Of a stretch of DNA of 64,000 nucleotides, positions 51,731 to 61,954 are shown piece by piece. Made by a program: the position numbers and the translations under genes. Numbering within the stretch: the first letter of the stretch is position 1; every line of letters starts with the position of its first letter. Origin of the DNA: Dugong dugon (taxonomy: Eukaryota; Chordata; Mammalia; Sirenia; Dugongidae); the NCBI GenBank assembly GCA_030035585.1, contig CM057476.1, forward strand, positions 26,086,501-26,150,500, written 5' to 3'. The notes beneath the pieces were generated by a model. It made no database searches. It worked only from the letters and a program-made list of their open reading frames with translations, and was not told the DNA's origin.

Positions 51731-51924
51731 GCCAGAGGTAAGAATTTTTAAAAGGTGATAGGGTGTCAATGTGTGTTTACAGTGGGGATGATATATTTGG
51801 GTGCGGTGCCAGGCTTTTCCTGATCAAGAGAAAAAAGAGTTCTGCCTTCTGATGTTTCCCTTCTACAGACTCCAAGGAGACACAGCAAAAAAACAAAACA
51901 AACAAAAAAAAGCCTCAGAGTTTC

Positions 51925-51990
51925 CCTGTGCAAGTCTGTTCACCTCTCTGAGCATTGGTTTCCTCATCTGTAAAAGAGGATTCAAACTTT
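51925..51990 (+). repeat. MIR fragment
   Basis: 'ttcacctctctgagcattgg' and 'ttcctcatctgtaaaagagg'. Confidence 0.65.
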
Positions 51991-52214
51991 CACTTAACAG
52001 AGTGTTCAAAGAGCAAATGGGTGCCACTGATGTTTACACACTGTAAAGGGTTTTATCAACAACAACAACTTGGGGGGCCACCAACACCAAGTCAGGACTC
52101 TCACCCGGTCTGTTCCCAACCCCATCTATCCCTGTCCTCCCTATTCTTGTCAAGAGCAGAAATAACTGGCCCTCAAGAGCTGAGCCCTGGGGAAATTTCT
52201 CCCAGCTCTTCTTT

Positions 52215-52500
52215 GTGTTTTTGTGAGTGATATTGTAGCATATGTATTGACGGAACACGATGCTCACGATCAATTTTTAAAGTGAAAAAAAAAAAAAAAA
52301 CAAAACCGTTAAGTGAAAAAAGCAAGTTATACAGTAATATGTATGTTATGATGCTATATTTTAAAGATACATGGGAAAAGATTCTGGAAGCACATAGAGC
52401 AAAATGCCGATGGTTGCTTCCTCTGGTAGGTAGAAATAAGGGATTTTTAAAGTTTTATTCCCCAAATTCCACAACACTAAGTCACAGAAGCAGTGACGAT
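52215..52500 (+). repeat. Possible L1-like 3' remnant with poly-A
   Basis: A16 at 52287-52302, then 'aagcaagttatacagtaata' and 'gatggttgcttcctctgg', words found in old LINE tails. Low confidence. Confidence 0.3.
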
Positions 52501-52531
52501 GTGATGGTTTGCTGTCCTCTATATACTTAGC

Positions 52532-52929
52532 CCACCATCTGTCTCTCCGTTTGTCGTTCTGTGGTGGCGTCTGTGTTGCTAAGATGCTGGAAGCTATGCC
52601 ACTGGTATCTTAGATACCAACAAGGTCACCCATAGTGGACAGATTTCAGCAGAGCTTCCAGACTAGGACAGACTAGGAAGAAAGGCCCGGTGATCTACTT
52701 CTGAAAATTAACCAATGAAAACCTTATGGACCACAACAGAATATTTTCAAATATAGTCTAGAAGATGGTCACCCTAGGTTGGAAGGCCCTCAACATACAC
52801 AGTGGCTGTAACAATGGACTCCCGCACACCAACAATTATGAAGACGGTACAGGACAAGGCAACATTTTGTCGTTGTACGTGGGGTCGCCATGAGTTAGAG
52901 TCAACTCGACATCAACTAACAACAACAAC
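52532..52929 (+). mobile_element. Headless RTE-derived SINE, full length with perfect TSD
   Basis: 'cgtctgtgttgctaagatgc', 'gccactggtatcttagatac', 'agaaaggcccggtgatctac', 'aggttggaaggccctcaac', 'gggtcgccatgagttagag', ending in (AAC)n. The perfect 11-bp TSD ATATACTTAGC lies at 52521-52531 and 52930-52940. The only plus-strand full copy of this derivative. Confidence 0.92.
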
Positions 52930-52940
52930 ATATACTTAGC

Positions 52941-52995
52941 AGCTGGCATACAATTGACACATAGTAGGTGCACAATAAATGTTTCCTGAATGGAT
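52941..52995 (+). repeat. L2 terminus, host of the RTE-SINE
   Basis: 'acacatagtaggtgcacaat' and 'aaatgtttcctgaatgg'. Confidence 0.55.
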
Positions 52996-53629
52996 GGAGA
53001 CGAGTTTTTGCTGCACTTTTTCTATAATGAATATGTCGGGGAAAAAAATTAATAAGAGACGTATTATTAAGTAAATGCTTTCTAAACGGACAGGCAACTA
53101 GTGTAAATGAAGTGACATTATCAGGAGCCTCCCAGGGAAGGGGGGACTGCTCAGGGCAGAAGGATGGAGGCTGGAGACAGTGGGATGATGCTATGCATGT
53201 GGCGGGCAGAGCTAAGCAAGTGCTCTTGGGCTGCAGGGGCTTTGCAGGGACGCCTGGTCAGGCTCAGATGGAAAGGGAGCAGCAGGCAGCACATCCAGAG
53301 TGGCTGCATTCACATTTTCCTGGTGCCACACCTGCCTTCCCTGGGCAGGGGCAAGACAGCAGCCTGCAAGAAGATGAGGATAACATGGAAGCCAATCATC
53401 AATCCCACTTGGAATGCCAATGCTAAGGGGGCCTCAGAGCAAAACCGCCTTCTGCTGTTTGCCCTTCAGACCTGCCACTGTGATCCAGCCCAGTGCTCTG
53501 GTCCGCCTGGTTGCCTCCCCCGGAACCTGTGGATATTCGGGTCTACAGCCTCACCAGCCAGACCCCAGCCAAACAGCATGTAAATGCTCAGGTGTAAGGC
53601 AGCCAGACCCAGCTTTGGATTGCAACACT
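52996..53629. other. No recognised feature
   Basis: Two overlapping frames (53112-53426, 53164-53583) lack domain signatures, splice context or codon-use evidence. I see no repeat. Confidence 0.35.
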
Positions 53630-53730
53630 CATCAGGCTGAGCCTCAGTTTTCTCCGCTGTAAAATGGGAATAGCAACGGCACCTTCCTCGAGTGGTTGTT
53701 GGGAAGATTAAGGAAATTGCACATTTGCTG
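53630..53730 (+). repeat. MIR
   Basis: 'gctgagcctcagttttctcc' and 'gctgtaaaatgggaatagc'. Confidence 0.7.
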
Positions 53731-54101
53731 CAGCAGCACTGAGCACAGGACTCGAGATGCGCTGATTGGCAAATAACTGCAAACTAGTGTCACTGTTGTG
53801 ATGGCTCCAGCTCTTCTCTTGGACACTGGGAATGGCCTGCCTGTCCTCTTTGGGGTCAGGTCCCTTACCTTGCAGCCAGGCCTCATGGGGATGAGATCCT
53901 TCTGCTCTCCACTTCCTCCACGCCCACTTGCCCTGGGCCTACTCACCCTTGCAAGTTCGTGCCACCCCACTCTAGGGAGCCATGAGGAGAGAGGAGCAAA
54001 GCTGCACACGTGCTCTGTGCAGGGAGCAGAGGTGTCTGCAAGAAAAGGGGCCAGTGGCAGTCATCAGCCCTGAATCAGCACAACAAATCACCCCAAAACT
54101 T

Positions 54102-54445
54102 TGTTGTTGTTGTTAGCTTTCATTGAGTCATCACACCCCAAATCTTGGAGACCTCATGCACAATGCTGCCTGGTCCTGCACCATCCCTGTGATCAACTAT
54201 GAATCAGACAGTTGTGGTCCGTAAGATTTTCACTGGCTGATTTTCAGAAATCGATTGCCAGGCCTTTCTTTCTAGTCTGTCTTAGTCTGGAAGCTCTGCT
54301 GTAACTTGCTCAGCATCATAGCAACGTGCAAGCCTCCACTGACAGACGGGTGGTGGCTGCACATGATGTGCATTGGCCAAGAATTGAACACAGGTCTCCC
54401 TGCATGGAAGTCGGGAATTCTATCTCTGAGCCACCACTGCCTCAA
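54102..54445 (-). mobile_element. tRNA-Gly-headed SINE, full length, minus strand
   Basis: (GTT)n tail at the left, RTE-type 3' end, 'aggcctttctttctagtctg', 'gctcagcatcatagcaac', then the tRNA-like head in reverse ('catggaagtcgggaattc', 'gagccaccactgcctc'). TSD CCCAAAACTT at 54092-54101 and 54446-54455, 10 bp perfect. Confidence 0.9.
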
Positions 54446-54474
54446 CCCAAAACTTACTGGCATAAAGCAACATA

Positions 54475-54683
54475 CCGAAAACCACATCCACTGCCATCAA
54501 GTCAATTCCGATCATAGTGACCCTATAGGACACAGTAGAACTGCCCCATAGGGTTTTCTAGGCTGTAATTTTTACAGAAGCAGACTGCCACATCTTTCTC
54601 CCTCAGAGCAGCTGGTAGGTTCAAAACGCCAACCTTTTGGTTAGCAACCAGAAGCTTAACCACTGCACCACCAGGGCTCCCTG
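54475..54683 (-). mobile_element. AfroSINE, minus strand
   Basis: 'actgccatcaagtcaattcc', 'agaactgccccatagggttt', 'agcagactgccacatctttc', ending 'accaccagggctccctg'. The perfect 12-bp TSD TAAAGCAACATA lies at 54463-54474 and 54684-54695. Confidence 0.92.
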
Positions 54684-55419
54684 TAAAGCAACATAACTAG
54701 TCATTATTTCCCATGATTTCTATGAGCTGGGAATTTGGAATTGGCTCAGCTGGGCAGTTCTGGCTTAGGATGTCTCCTGAGATCATTGTCAGGTGGGGAC
54801 TGGAAACATTTTTCCCCATGTCTGCGGCCTGGGATGGTGGGACATCTCAAAGGCCGGGGCCTGGAATGGCATGGTTCTGTGGACATCTCTGTCTTTATGC
54901 TGCCTCTCCCCATGGTTCCTCCAGCATGACAGCTTCAGGACAACCAGACTTGGTATGCGGAGGCTCAGGCTGCAAAGGTGCATGTCCCAAGAGAGAGCAG
55001 AAGCAGAAGCTACAGCATCTTCTCTAGCCCAGTGTCCCTTCTACCGTATTCTATTTGTTAGAAACAATCATGAAGGCTGGCCCGTAGTCAAGGAGACGGA
55101 CATGAGGCTCCACCTTTTACAGGAGAAGTGTCAGAGAATCCGTGGGCATGTTTTAAAGCCATCACAGCTCTCTCAAGGACAATCGTGGGATGGAGAAGAG
55201 GGGCTTGGGCTCTGTGGCTCACCAGGGCAGCATGTCTGCACCAAACACAGGCAGGCCTCTGCTCCACAGGAAGAAGGACTTTCTGACCCTGAGCTTCCTT
55301 TCCACATCCAGGTAGGCTGCTTGGAGGGGTAGTGAGTGCCCGTTATGGGAAGTATGCTGGCAGAATCTGGCCAGTCACTCCTGCATTTGGTAGAGGCAGA
55401 GCTGACCGAAGCTTGGGTT

Positions 55420-55810
55420 GGGAGACAGACAGGTCAGAATTTGGATCTGGATTCTACCACTTATTAGCTATATGATCTTAAGAGAGCCACTTCCCCCCTC
55501 TGAGCCTCAGTGGCACCATCTGTAAAATGGGGATAATCATACCAACCTCTTAGGCTTCTTGTGAGGGTTAAATGGCCAGGCCTATGAAAGGCCAAGGGTC
55601 CTGGTGGTACAGTGGTTACGAGCTCAGCTGCCAACCAAATGGTTGGCAGTTGGAATCCATCAGCCTCTCCTTGGAAACCCTATGGCACAGTTCTACTATG
55701 TCCTATAAGGTTGCTATTAGTTGGAATCGGGTTTATGGTTTTATACAAGGCCGTGTAAGATGGTTAGCACAATGCCAGGCCCAGAGAAGGCATTCAAGTG
55801 ACAAGTCTCT
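55420..55810 (+). repeat. MIR split by AfroSINE
   Basis: 'ccacttattagctatatgat', 'ctctgagcctcagtggcacc' and 'ctgtaaaatggggataatc' run up to about 55593, then 'agatggttagcacaatgcc' from 55755. Colinear MIR. Confidence 0.75.
55594..55752 (+). mobile_element. AfroSINE in MIR
   Basis: 'gggtcctggtggtacagtgg', 'aatggttggcagttggaatc', tail 'tattagttggaatcgggttt'. AAGGCC flanks both sides. Confidence 0.85.
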
Positions 55811-55854
55811 TCTAGAACACCAACCAAGAAGAAACAGATGCTAAAGGGAGATAC

Positions 55855-56160
55855 AGGCATTCGTTTTCTATTGCTACTGTAATAAATGTGTTGTTGTTGT
55901 TGTTAGGCTCTGTCAAGCCAATTCTGACTCATAGTGACCCATGTGACACAGCAGAACTGCCCCATAGGGTTTTCTAGGCTGTAATCTTTATGGGAGCAGA
56001 TCTTCAGGTCTTTCTCCCATGAAGCCACTGGGTGGGTCAACCTCTAAGCTTTCAGTTAGCAACTGAGTGCTCGTAACAAACGCAGCAGCTTTAAACAACA
56101 CAAATGTATTATCCCACAGTTTCCACTCTCAGGGTTTTATTCATCAACATGAGCTATGGG
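55855..56160 (-). repeat. LTR remnant split by AfroSINE
   Basis: 'ttcgttttctattgctactg' is separated by a SINE (55888-56073) from 'gctttaaacaacacaaatgt' and 'attatcccacagtttcc', the opening of an ERVL-type LTR in reverse. Confidence 0.5.
55888..56073 (-). mobile_element. AfroSINE, minus strand
   Basis: 'gttgttgttgttgttaggct', 'agaactgccccatagggttt', 'caggtctttctcccatgaag', ending 'agttagcaactgagtgctc'. The head is missing. Confidence 0.85.
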
Positions 56161-56324
56161 CGGTGCTGATAAACCATCCACTGGACATGGACAGGGGCTG
56201 GAGACAGACATTCTCACCCTGGTCCCACCATTAGTGCCCTCTGCCCCCCACCCCCTCCCCTTGCAGGACTCCGTCTCCCCATCTGTAAAGTGGGGGGGTG
56301 GACTTGCAGGTGTCCAGGAGGCAC

Positions 56325-56500
56325 TATATGGCTGTGGGCACTGCAGTCAGGCCGACCTGGGCTTGGATTCCCATTCTGCCACTTACTAGCTCTGAGACCC
56401 TGGAGAAGGCATTCAGCTCTTGGAGCCAGCCTCATCATAAAATGAGAAAGTGATGCCCACTTCAAAGTGTTGTGGCAAGGGTCAAATACACAAGACGTGC
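56325..56500 (+). repeat. MIR
   Basis: 'gacctgggcttggattccc', 'ctgccacttactagctctg', 'aaatgagaaagtgatgccc'. Confidence 0.75.
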
Positions 56501-56649
56501 GTGACACACAACAAGACGGCTTCCGGTGGTACGTGTCTTAGGATCATCAGTATCCAAAAGTTCTGAAGTCTGAGATTGAGGAGATTGCTCTGTTTCATAC
56601 CTGAGCCCTCCATCCCAGCCCGGGCCAGTGTATAAAGCACTCACTTCTG

Positions 56650-56740
56650 CATGGCATTCATGTGTCCCCAGTTCCTACTACGGTGCCTCACACGTAGCAG
56701 TGCCCAATAGAATCTGCTGATTGAGTTAATAATCAAACCC
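56650..56740 (+). repeat. L2 terminal fragment
   Basis: 'tgtccccagttcctactacg' and 'ggtgcctcacacgtagcag'. Confidence 0.5.
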
Positions 56741-56754
56741 AGCACGGACTAGAG

Positions 56755-56940
56755 GCTCATGTCACACCAGACGTCAAGCTAAGTGCTTCACATCCATGAT
56801 GTCATTTGAGCCTCCAAACTCTAGGAGGATGGTGCGAGCGCCCACACTCCCCTTTATTGGATAGAGATGAGGAAGCCATGGCTCAGAGAGGTGAAGTGAC
56901 TTGCCCACGGTCACTCACCTGTTTGGGATAAAGTCACCAT
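56755..56940 (-). repeat. MIR
   Basis: 'caagctaagtgcttcacatc', 'gatgaggaagccatggctc' and 'agtgacttgcccacggtcac'. Confidence 0.75.
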
Positions 56941-57004
56941 CTGCACTGACGGGAAGCTGAATATTAAAAAGGTGAGTGCTGTAGCTGATTCTGAGCTCGA
57001 ACCT

Positions 57005-57130
57005 TTGTCAGTTCATTCAATGAACAAATACTGATTGAGTGGCTACTATGTGCCAGGATATGTACTAGGGGTGCAATGGTGGTGCAATGCATAGCTCCTA
57101 CTCTCTGGAATTTACAGTCTCATGGAGCTT
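57005..57130 (+). repeat. Ancient mammal-wide repeat, family not named (copy 7)
   Basis: 'ttgagtggctactatgtgcc', 'tctctggaatttacagtctc', 'atggagcttg'. Confidence 0.4.
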
Positions 57131-57159
57131 GATGCTGTTCCTTAGGGCCGTTGTGTGGG

Positions 57160-57335
57160 ATGAAGGTGATGATGGTGACAGTGATGATGATGGTGGTGAT
57201 GATGATGATGATGATGATGATGGCAATGGTGGTGACAGTTATGATGGTGGTGCTAGTGATGGTGGTGATGATGATGATGATGCTGGTGGTGGTGATAGTG
57301 ATGATGATGATGATGGTGGTGGTGGCAGCCACAGC
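57160..57335. repeat. Interrupted (GAT)/(GGT) array
   Basis: About 175 bp of GAT and GGT triplets in blocks. The acidic Asp-rich frame on the plus strand (57087-57338) is an artefact of this repeat. Confidence 0.9.
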
Positions 57336-57339
57336 TAAG

Positions 57340-57525
57340 TCGTGTTGAGTGCTTACAATGTGTCAAGCCCATATGAGTTCTCTATCTTCACTGACTCCTT
57401 TAACCCTCCCAACTCCCTTGAGCAGATGAGAAAATTGAGGCAAAGAGAAATGAGTATCTTGCCCAAGGCCACACAGCTCCTAAGTGGGAGGGGGAGCCAG
57501 GAGACACACCCAGGCATTCCGACTC
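57340..57525 (-). repeat. MIR
   Basis: 'gtgttgagtgcttacaatgt', 'cagatgagaaaattgaggc', 'ttgcccaaggccacacagc'. Confidence 0.8.
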
Positions 57526-57566
57526 AAGGACCCCTCTCGCCCACTCATCCACATGCATTTCCCCAA

Positions 57567-57570
<4 letters not shown>

Positions 57571-57616
<46 letters not shown>
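57571..57616. repeat. (GT)n microsatellite
   Basis: About 22 uninterrupted GT units. Confidence 0.95.
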
Positions 57617-57618
<2 letters not shown>

Positions 57619-57984
57619 CAAAGCAATCCATTGCAGAAGTTATTTGAAGTGATAACATGTGTAACAGAAGTTTATACAAATCGTCAGTGGAGGATTTACA
57701 TGGTGAAGGCTGGGGGGCAATGGCCTGTGACCGGTACCTGTAGCTGTTAGCACTCTGCAAATGACAGCATCGCTGCCCCACTGCGGCCTGTGCTGCTCTC
57801 CCCATGGGCTCTGGCAGCCCTGCATACTCAGTCCACAGCCACTCACCCTGGACTGTCTGGTCCCTGAAGGGCTGTTCCGGGCCCATCTATGGGGTAGGAG
57901 AAGGGGGTGAGTCACCTCAGAGCAAAGTCAGCCAAATGTTGAGATGGTGGGTAGTGGAAGATGGAGCACAGGACTCTGAATCAG

Positions 57985-58600
57985 ACATCTATCCATTCAT
58001 TCATTCACTTAAGCATTTATTGAGCGCCTGCTATGTCCAAGGTACTTGGCTAGAGGATGGAATCTATTTTGAGAAAAACAGACTGTGGCATTGTCCCCAT
58101 AGTGAGTTACAAGTTGGTGGTGGAAATTAGAAAAATCTAACCATGCAAACAGGAGAGGAATATATGCATGAGAATGTGTAATGAATGCACCTGACCCAGA
58201 CTGGGGAGGGGTGATCTGAAGGGGGACAGGAGAGACTTGAATGAAGAAGTAATGATTGACCTGAGGTTGAAAAGATCAGAACAGCATCCAAAGTAGGCAA
58301 AGGGAACAGCACATGCAAAGGCCCTGTGGTAGGAACAGGTTCACAACCTAGTCCCAAGTCACAATCCCCTGGCAGTTGTCTTCCCACTGTGAGCAATGAC
58401 AAGAGTGGGGAGATGGCAAGGAAGGTCCCACGGCTTGTAGACCATGATGAAACTTCAGAATTGTTTTTCCTAAGTGCAATGGGAAACCAACACAGGGTTT
58501 TAAGTGGGAGAGTAACAGAATCAAATTTCTAATTTTAGAAGCGCAACTGGAAACAGGCGAAGGAGATAAGAGAGGACAAATGATTAAATCGATAGTCAGA
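57985..58600 (+). repeat. Ancient mammal-wide repeat, family not named (copy 8, most complete)
   Basis: In order: 'tattgagcgcctgctatgtc', 'gggggacaggagagacttga', 'agggaacagcacatgcaaag', 'gccctgtggtaggaacagg', 'tgcaatgggaaaccaacac', 'gggttttaagtgggagagta'. It serves as the reference for the other copies. Confidence 0.5.
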
Positions 58601-58714
58601 ATGAAAAGAGCAAGGGATGGGCTATGGAGTGGAGGGTGGAGGCATGAGGCGCAGAGAGGAGCTGGGGTGGCTTCTTGGTTGGGGCCTGAGCAACCTGAGC
58701 TCCTTGAGTTGAAA

Positions 58715-58785
58715 GACAGTCACCACGGCATCCTTGACCAATATTGGCACGTAGTAGATACTCAATGTCAGCCCTTAGGATGAAA
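58715..58785 (+). repeat. L2 terminal fragment
   Basis: 'caatattggcacgtagtaga' and 'tactcaatgtcagccc'. Confidence 0.5.
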
Positions 58786-58844
58786 TGACCCAAGGAAATC
58801 CAGACCTTCCTCGAAAAGTGTGTCTTCATAGAGGTGGTACCACC

Positions 58845-59056
58845 TCCAAGCCATAAACAGTTAACACGCTCAGTTGCTAACTAAAAAGTTGGCAGTTTGA
58901 GTTCACCCAGAAGCACTTTGAAAGAAAGTCCAGGCAATCGACTTCTGAAAAATCAGCCACTGAAAACCCTGTGGAGGACAGTTCTATTCTGACACACATG
59001 GGGTTGCCATGAATCAGAGTTGACTCCACAGCAAATGCTTTGTTTGCTTGCTTGTT
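58845..59056 (+). mobile_element. AfroSINE ('gggactccctgggtgg' subtype), decayed head
   Basis: 'ccataaacagttaacacgc', 'aaaaagttggcagtttgag', 'gacttctgaaaaatcagcc', 'ggggttgccatgaatcag'. Confidence 0.85.
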
Positions 59057-59105
59057 TTTTGCAGCGGGGAGGGAGTTTTCTATTATTCTAGTCCACTGAT
59101 TCTCA

Positions 59106-60220
59106 GCTCCTGAAGCCTTGTTTTTCACCAATGCCTTCAGGGCAGCTTGGACTTCTTCCTTCAGGACCTCCTCCTTGATCATATGCTACATCCTGAAATG
59201 GTTGAATGTCAATAATTCTTTGTGGTACTGTGACTCTGTGTATTCCTTACATCTTCTTTTGATGCTTTCTGCATTGTTTAATATTTTCCCTACAGAATCC
59301 TTCAATATTGCCGCTCGAGGCTTCAATTTTTTCCTCAGTTCTTTCGACTTGAGAAATGCCGAGTGTGTTCTTCCCTTTTGGTTTTCTATCTCCAGGTCTT
59401 TGCAAATTTCATTATAAATGAATTATAAAGGAATTGAAGGAACACCAATTGAGATGTTTCAACAAGTGGATGCCGCACTGGGAAGCACTTACTGACGAAT
59501 GTCAAAGACTACAGCCTTCAGTACGGATTACACTTCAACATAAAGAAAACAGAAATCCTCACAACTGGACCAGTAAGCAACATCATGATAAATGGAGAAA
59601 AGATTGAAGTTGTCAAGGAATTCATTTTACTTGGATACACAATCAACGCCCATGGAAGCAGCAGTCAAGAAATCAAATGACACATTGCACTGGGCAAATC
59701 TGTTGCAAAAGGCCTCTTGAAAGTGTTAAAAAGCAAAGATGTCACTTCAGGGACTAAGGTGCCCCTGACCCAAGCCATGGTGTTTTCAATCACCCCATAT
59801 GCATCTGAAAGCTGGACAATGAATAAGGAAGCCCGAAGAAGAATTGATGCCTTTGAATTACAGTGTTGGAGAAAAATATTGAACATACCATGGACTGCCA
59901 GAAAAATGAACAAGTCTGTCTTGGAAAAAGCACAGCTGGAATGTTAATTAGATGCAAGGATGGTGAGACTTTGTCTCACATACTTTGGCCATGTTATCAG
60001 GAGGGACCAGTCCCTGGAGAAGGACATCATGCTTGGCAAAGTAGAGGGTCAGCAAAATAGAGGAAGACCCTCAATGAGATAGATTGACACAGTGGCTGCA
60101 ACAATGGGCTCAAGCATAACAACAATTGTGAGGATGGGGCAGGACTGGGCAGTGTTTTGTTCTGTTGTACGTAGGGTCACTATGAGTCAGAACCAACTCG
60201 ACAGCACCTAACAACAACAA
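59106..60220. mobile_element. RTE copy with 5' inversion
   Basis: 59106-59418 is RTE in minus orientation ('gccttgtttttcaccaatgc', 'gatcatatgctacatcctg', 'cccttttggttttctatctc'). 59419-60220 is RTE in plus orientation down to its (AAC)n tail. One perfect 12-bp TSD CACTGATTCTCA (59094-59105, 60221-60232) flanks the whole 1115 bp. One insertion with an inverted 5' segment explains this. Confidence 0.92.
59506..60196 (+). pseudogene. Broken RTE reverse-transcriptase C-terminal region
   Basis: A plus-strand frame running through 59585 and 59717 reads the C-terminal part of an RTE-clade polyprotein, with residues such as YASESWTMNKEARRRIDAFE and, beyond a stop, LTYFGHVIRRDQSLEKDIML. It contains in-frame stops at 59678-59680 (TGA, where relatives would have an Arg codon, consistent with CpG decay) and 59945-59947 (TAA). 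No catalytic YxDD-bearing region is present because the copy is 5'-truncated and inverted upstream. In an intact RTE the protein would copy element RNA at the target site. This copy is dead. Identity rests on recall of the family; no search was done. Confidence 0.85.
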
Positions 60221-60488
60221 CACTGATTCTCAACATGGTGAATTTTGACCTCCAGGGAACATTTGGTAATGTCTGGAGATATTTTTGGTTGTCACAACTG
60301 CGAAGGGGGAGGGGACTGTCTCTGGCATCTAGTGGGTTGATGCTGCTAAACATTCTACAATGTGTAGGACAGCCCCCACAACAAAGGATTGTCTGGCCCC
60401 AAATGTCGATAGTGTCCAGGTTGAGAAAACCTGTCCTAGTGACTAGGGAGGGCACCAGTGGTTTTTACCACCCCTTTCCCACCCCTGC

Positions 60489-60696
60489 TAACCCAATTGC
60501 TGTTGAGTCTATTTCAGCTCATAGCAACACTACAGGACAGAGTAGAAACTGCTCCATAGGATTTCCAAGGCTCTAATCTTTACAGAAGCTGATTGCCAGC
60601 TCTTTCTCCAACTGAGCTGTTGGGTGAGTTCGAATAGCCAAACCTTCTTTAGGTTAGTAGTCAAGCGCTTAACCTTTTGTGCCAGCAGGTCTCCTT
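60489..60696 (-). mobile_element. AfroSINE, minus strand
   Basis: 'cccaattgctgttgagtc', 'gaaactgctccataggattt', 'tctttacagaagctgattgc', ending 'tgtgccagcaggtctcc'. Confidence 0.85.
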
Positions 60697-61263
60697 AACT
60701 CCACTTAACATATTACAAAATATTTTTTGCACAAAGCTATTTTACATGAGATTTTTCATAATGCAGCCACAGTGTAAACAGGGGAAAGGAAGCATTTTGT
60801 GAAATTTGAAACTCTATTGAGAGCTGGTTTCCATTTTGGAAAATCCAGGCAGTGTCCTCAAAGTTGTCTCTGGAACATGAGTCGCCCAGATAGCACATCT
60901 GTGTCAGTCAGCTCTTGCAGCCATTGTGTTCATGGTAATGCCACCATACATATGAATATACTAATTTAGCTCTTATTTCAAAATGTCAAACATAAAGAAA
61001 AAATGTCGACAATATTCAACTGAATATTTGCCTGAAATCTAAACTTATTCATTAGAAGCAGGTACAAGCGTCAGACTACTTCATTATGTCTCCTGGCAGA
61101 GAGTGGAGTCCTGATAATTTACATATTGAAATAGATATTGTTTTATTATAAATTGCTTTCATTTTATTTATCCTTTATATTACAGTCACGACATTATATT
61201 GATTTTTTTTAAATTACGTGTGTATATCGAAGAAATGTATGAGTTTCATTTCAGAATAGTAAA
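60697..61263. other. AT-rich, unassigned
   Basis: No repeat or gene is recognised. The right edge is the SINE target at 61253-61263. Confidence 0.35.
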
Positions 61264-61472
61264 AAACCAAACCAGTTGCCATCCAGTCATCTCTGACTCA
61301 TGGTGACCTCTTGTGTCAGAGCAGAACTGTGCTCCAACAGGGTTTTCAATGGCTGATTCTTCAGAAGTAGGTCACCAGGACTTTTTTCCAAGGTGCCTTT
61401 GGGTGGACTTGAACAGTCAACCTTTTGGTGGGCAGCCAAGAGACTTACCCATTTGCACCACCCAGGGACTCC
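61264..61472 (-). mobile_element. AfroSINE ('gggactccctgggtgg' subtype), minus strand
   Basis: 'aaccagttgccatccagtc', 'ggtgacctcttgtgtcagag', 'tcttcagaagtaggtcacc', ending 'caccacccagggactcc'. The perfect 11-bp TSD AGAATAGTAAA lies at 61253-61263 and 61473-61483. Confidence 0.92.
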
Positions 61473-61707
61473 AGAATAGTAAAGTGGGTGTTATAAAATA
61501 TATGTCTAAAAACAGTGTTGGGTACAGGCCCACTGTGCTGAGTCCCATATTGACAGAGGAACACTGGCATTAAGTGTGTTGAAGCCTGAGACTCTAGACA
61601 TCTTGTAATTCACAGAAGAGGATCACCCAATGAAGAATTACCCCAAATCCCACAGGCAATTTAAATGTTCTGCAGAACATTCATGAAGGTAAACCTCTGT
61701 TTATAAC

Positions 61708-61927
61708 AAAAACAAAAACAAAAACAAAAAAACGGTTGCTGTCAAGTTGACTCTGATTCATAGCAACCCTATAGGACAGAGTAGAACTGCCACCTAGGAT
61801 GTCCAAGGCTGTGGTCTTTACAGAAGCAGACTGCCACATCTTTCTCCCATGGAGTGGCTGCTGGGTTAGAACCAGCCACCTTCCAGTTAGCAACCGAGAG
61901 CTTAACCAGTGTGCCACCAGGGCTCCT
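61708..61927 (-). mobile_element. AfroSINE, minus strand
   Basis: A (CAAAAA)n tail, then 'cggttgctgtcaagttgac', 'cctataggacagagtagaac' and 'actgccacatctttctccc', ending 'gtgccaccagggctcct'. TSD GTTTATAAC / GTTCATAAC at 61699-61707 and 61928-61936, one mismatch. Confidence 0.9.
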
Positions 61928-61954
61928 GTTCATAACTAACTGAGTCTGACTACT

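Larger units (their letters stand above)
54075..55130 (-). repeat. ERVL/MaLR-type LTR remnant split by two SINEs
   Basis: Host pieces: 'cacaacaaatcaccccaaaac' to 54101, 'actggcataaagcaacata' at 54456-54474, and 54684 onward 'tcatttcccatgatttctat'-like sequence, 'ctgggaatttggaattggc', 'caagagagagcagaagcag'. The same family as 28343-28865. The three pieces are colinear once both SINEs are removed. Confidence 0.6.
59094..60433 (+). mobile_element. MER20 (hAT), split near its left terminus
   Basis: The left terminus CACTGATTCTCA lies at 59094 and is duplicated at 60221 by an RTE insertion. The body has 'catttggtaatgtctggaga', 'ttggttgtcacaactgcg', 'catctagtgggttgatgctg' and 'ggacagcccccacaacaaag', ending 'ggttgagaaaacctg'. 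Flanks TTCTAGTC and TCCTAGTG are a decayed 8-bp TSD. Confidence 0.88.

Noticed and set aside
53164..53583. 139-codon frame in repeat-free sequence
   Set aside because: No domain, no splice or promoter context, and a second overlapping frame of similar length. Not enough to call an exon.
57087..57338. Acidic Asp-rich frame
   Set aside because: Translation of a (GAT)/(GGT) array.
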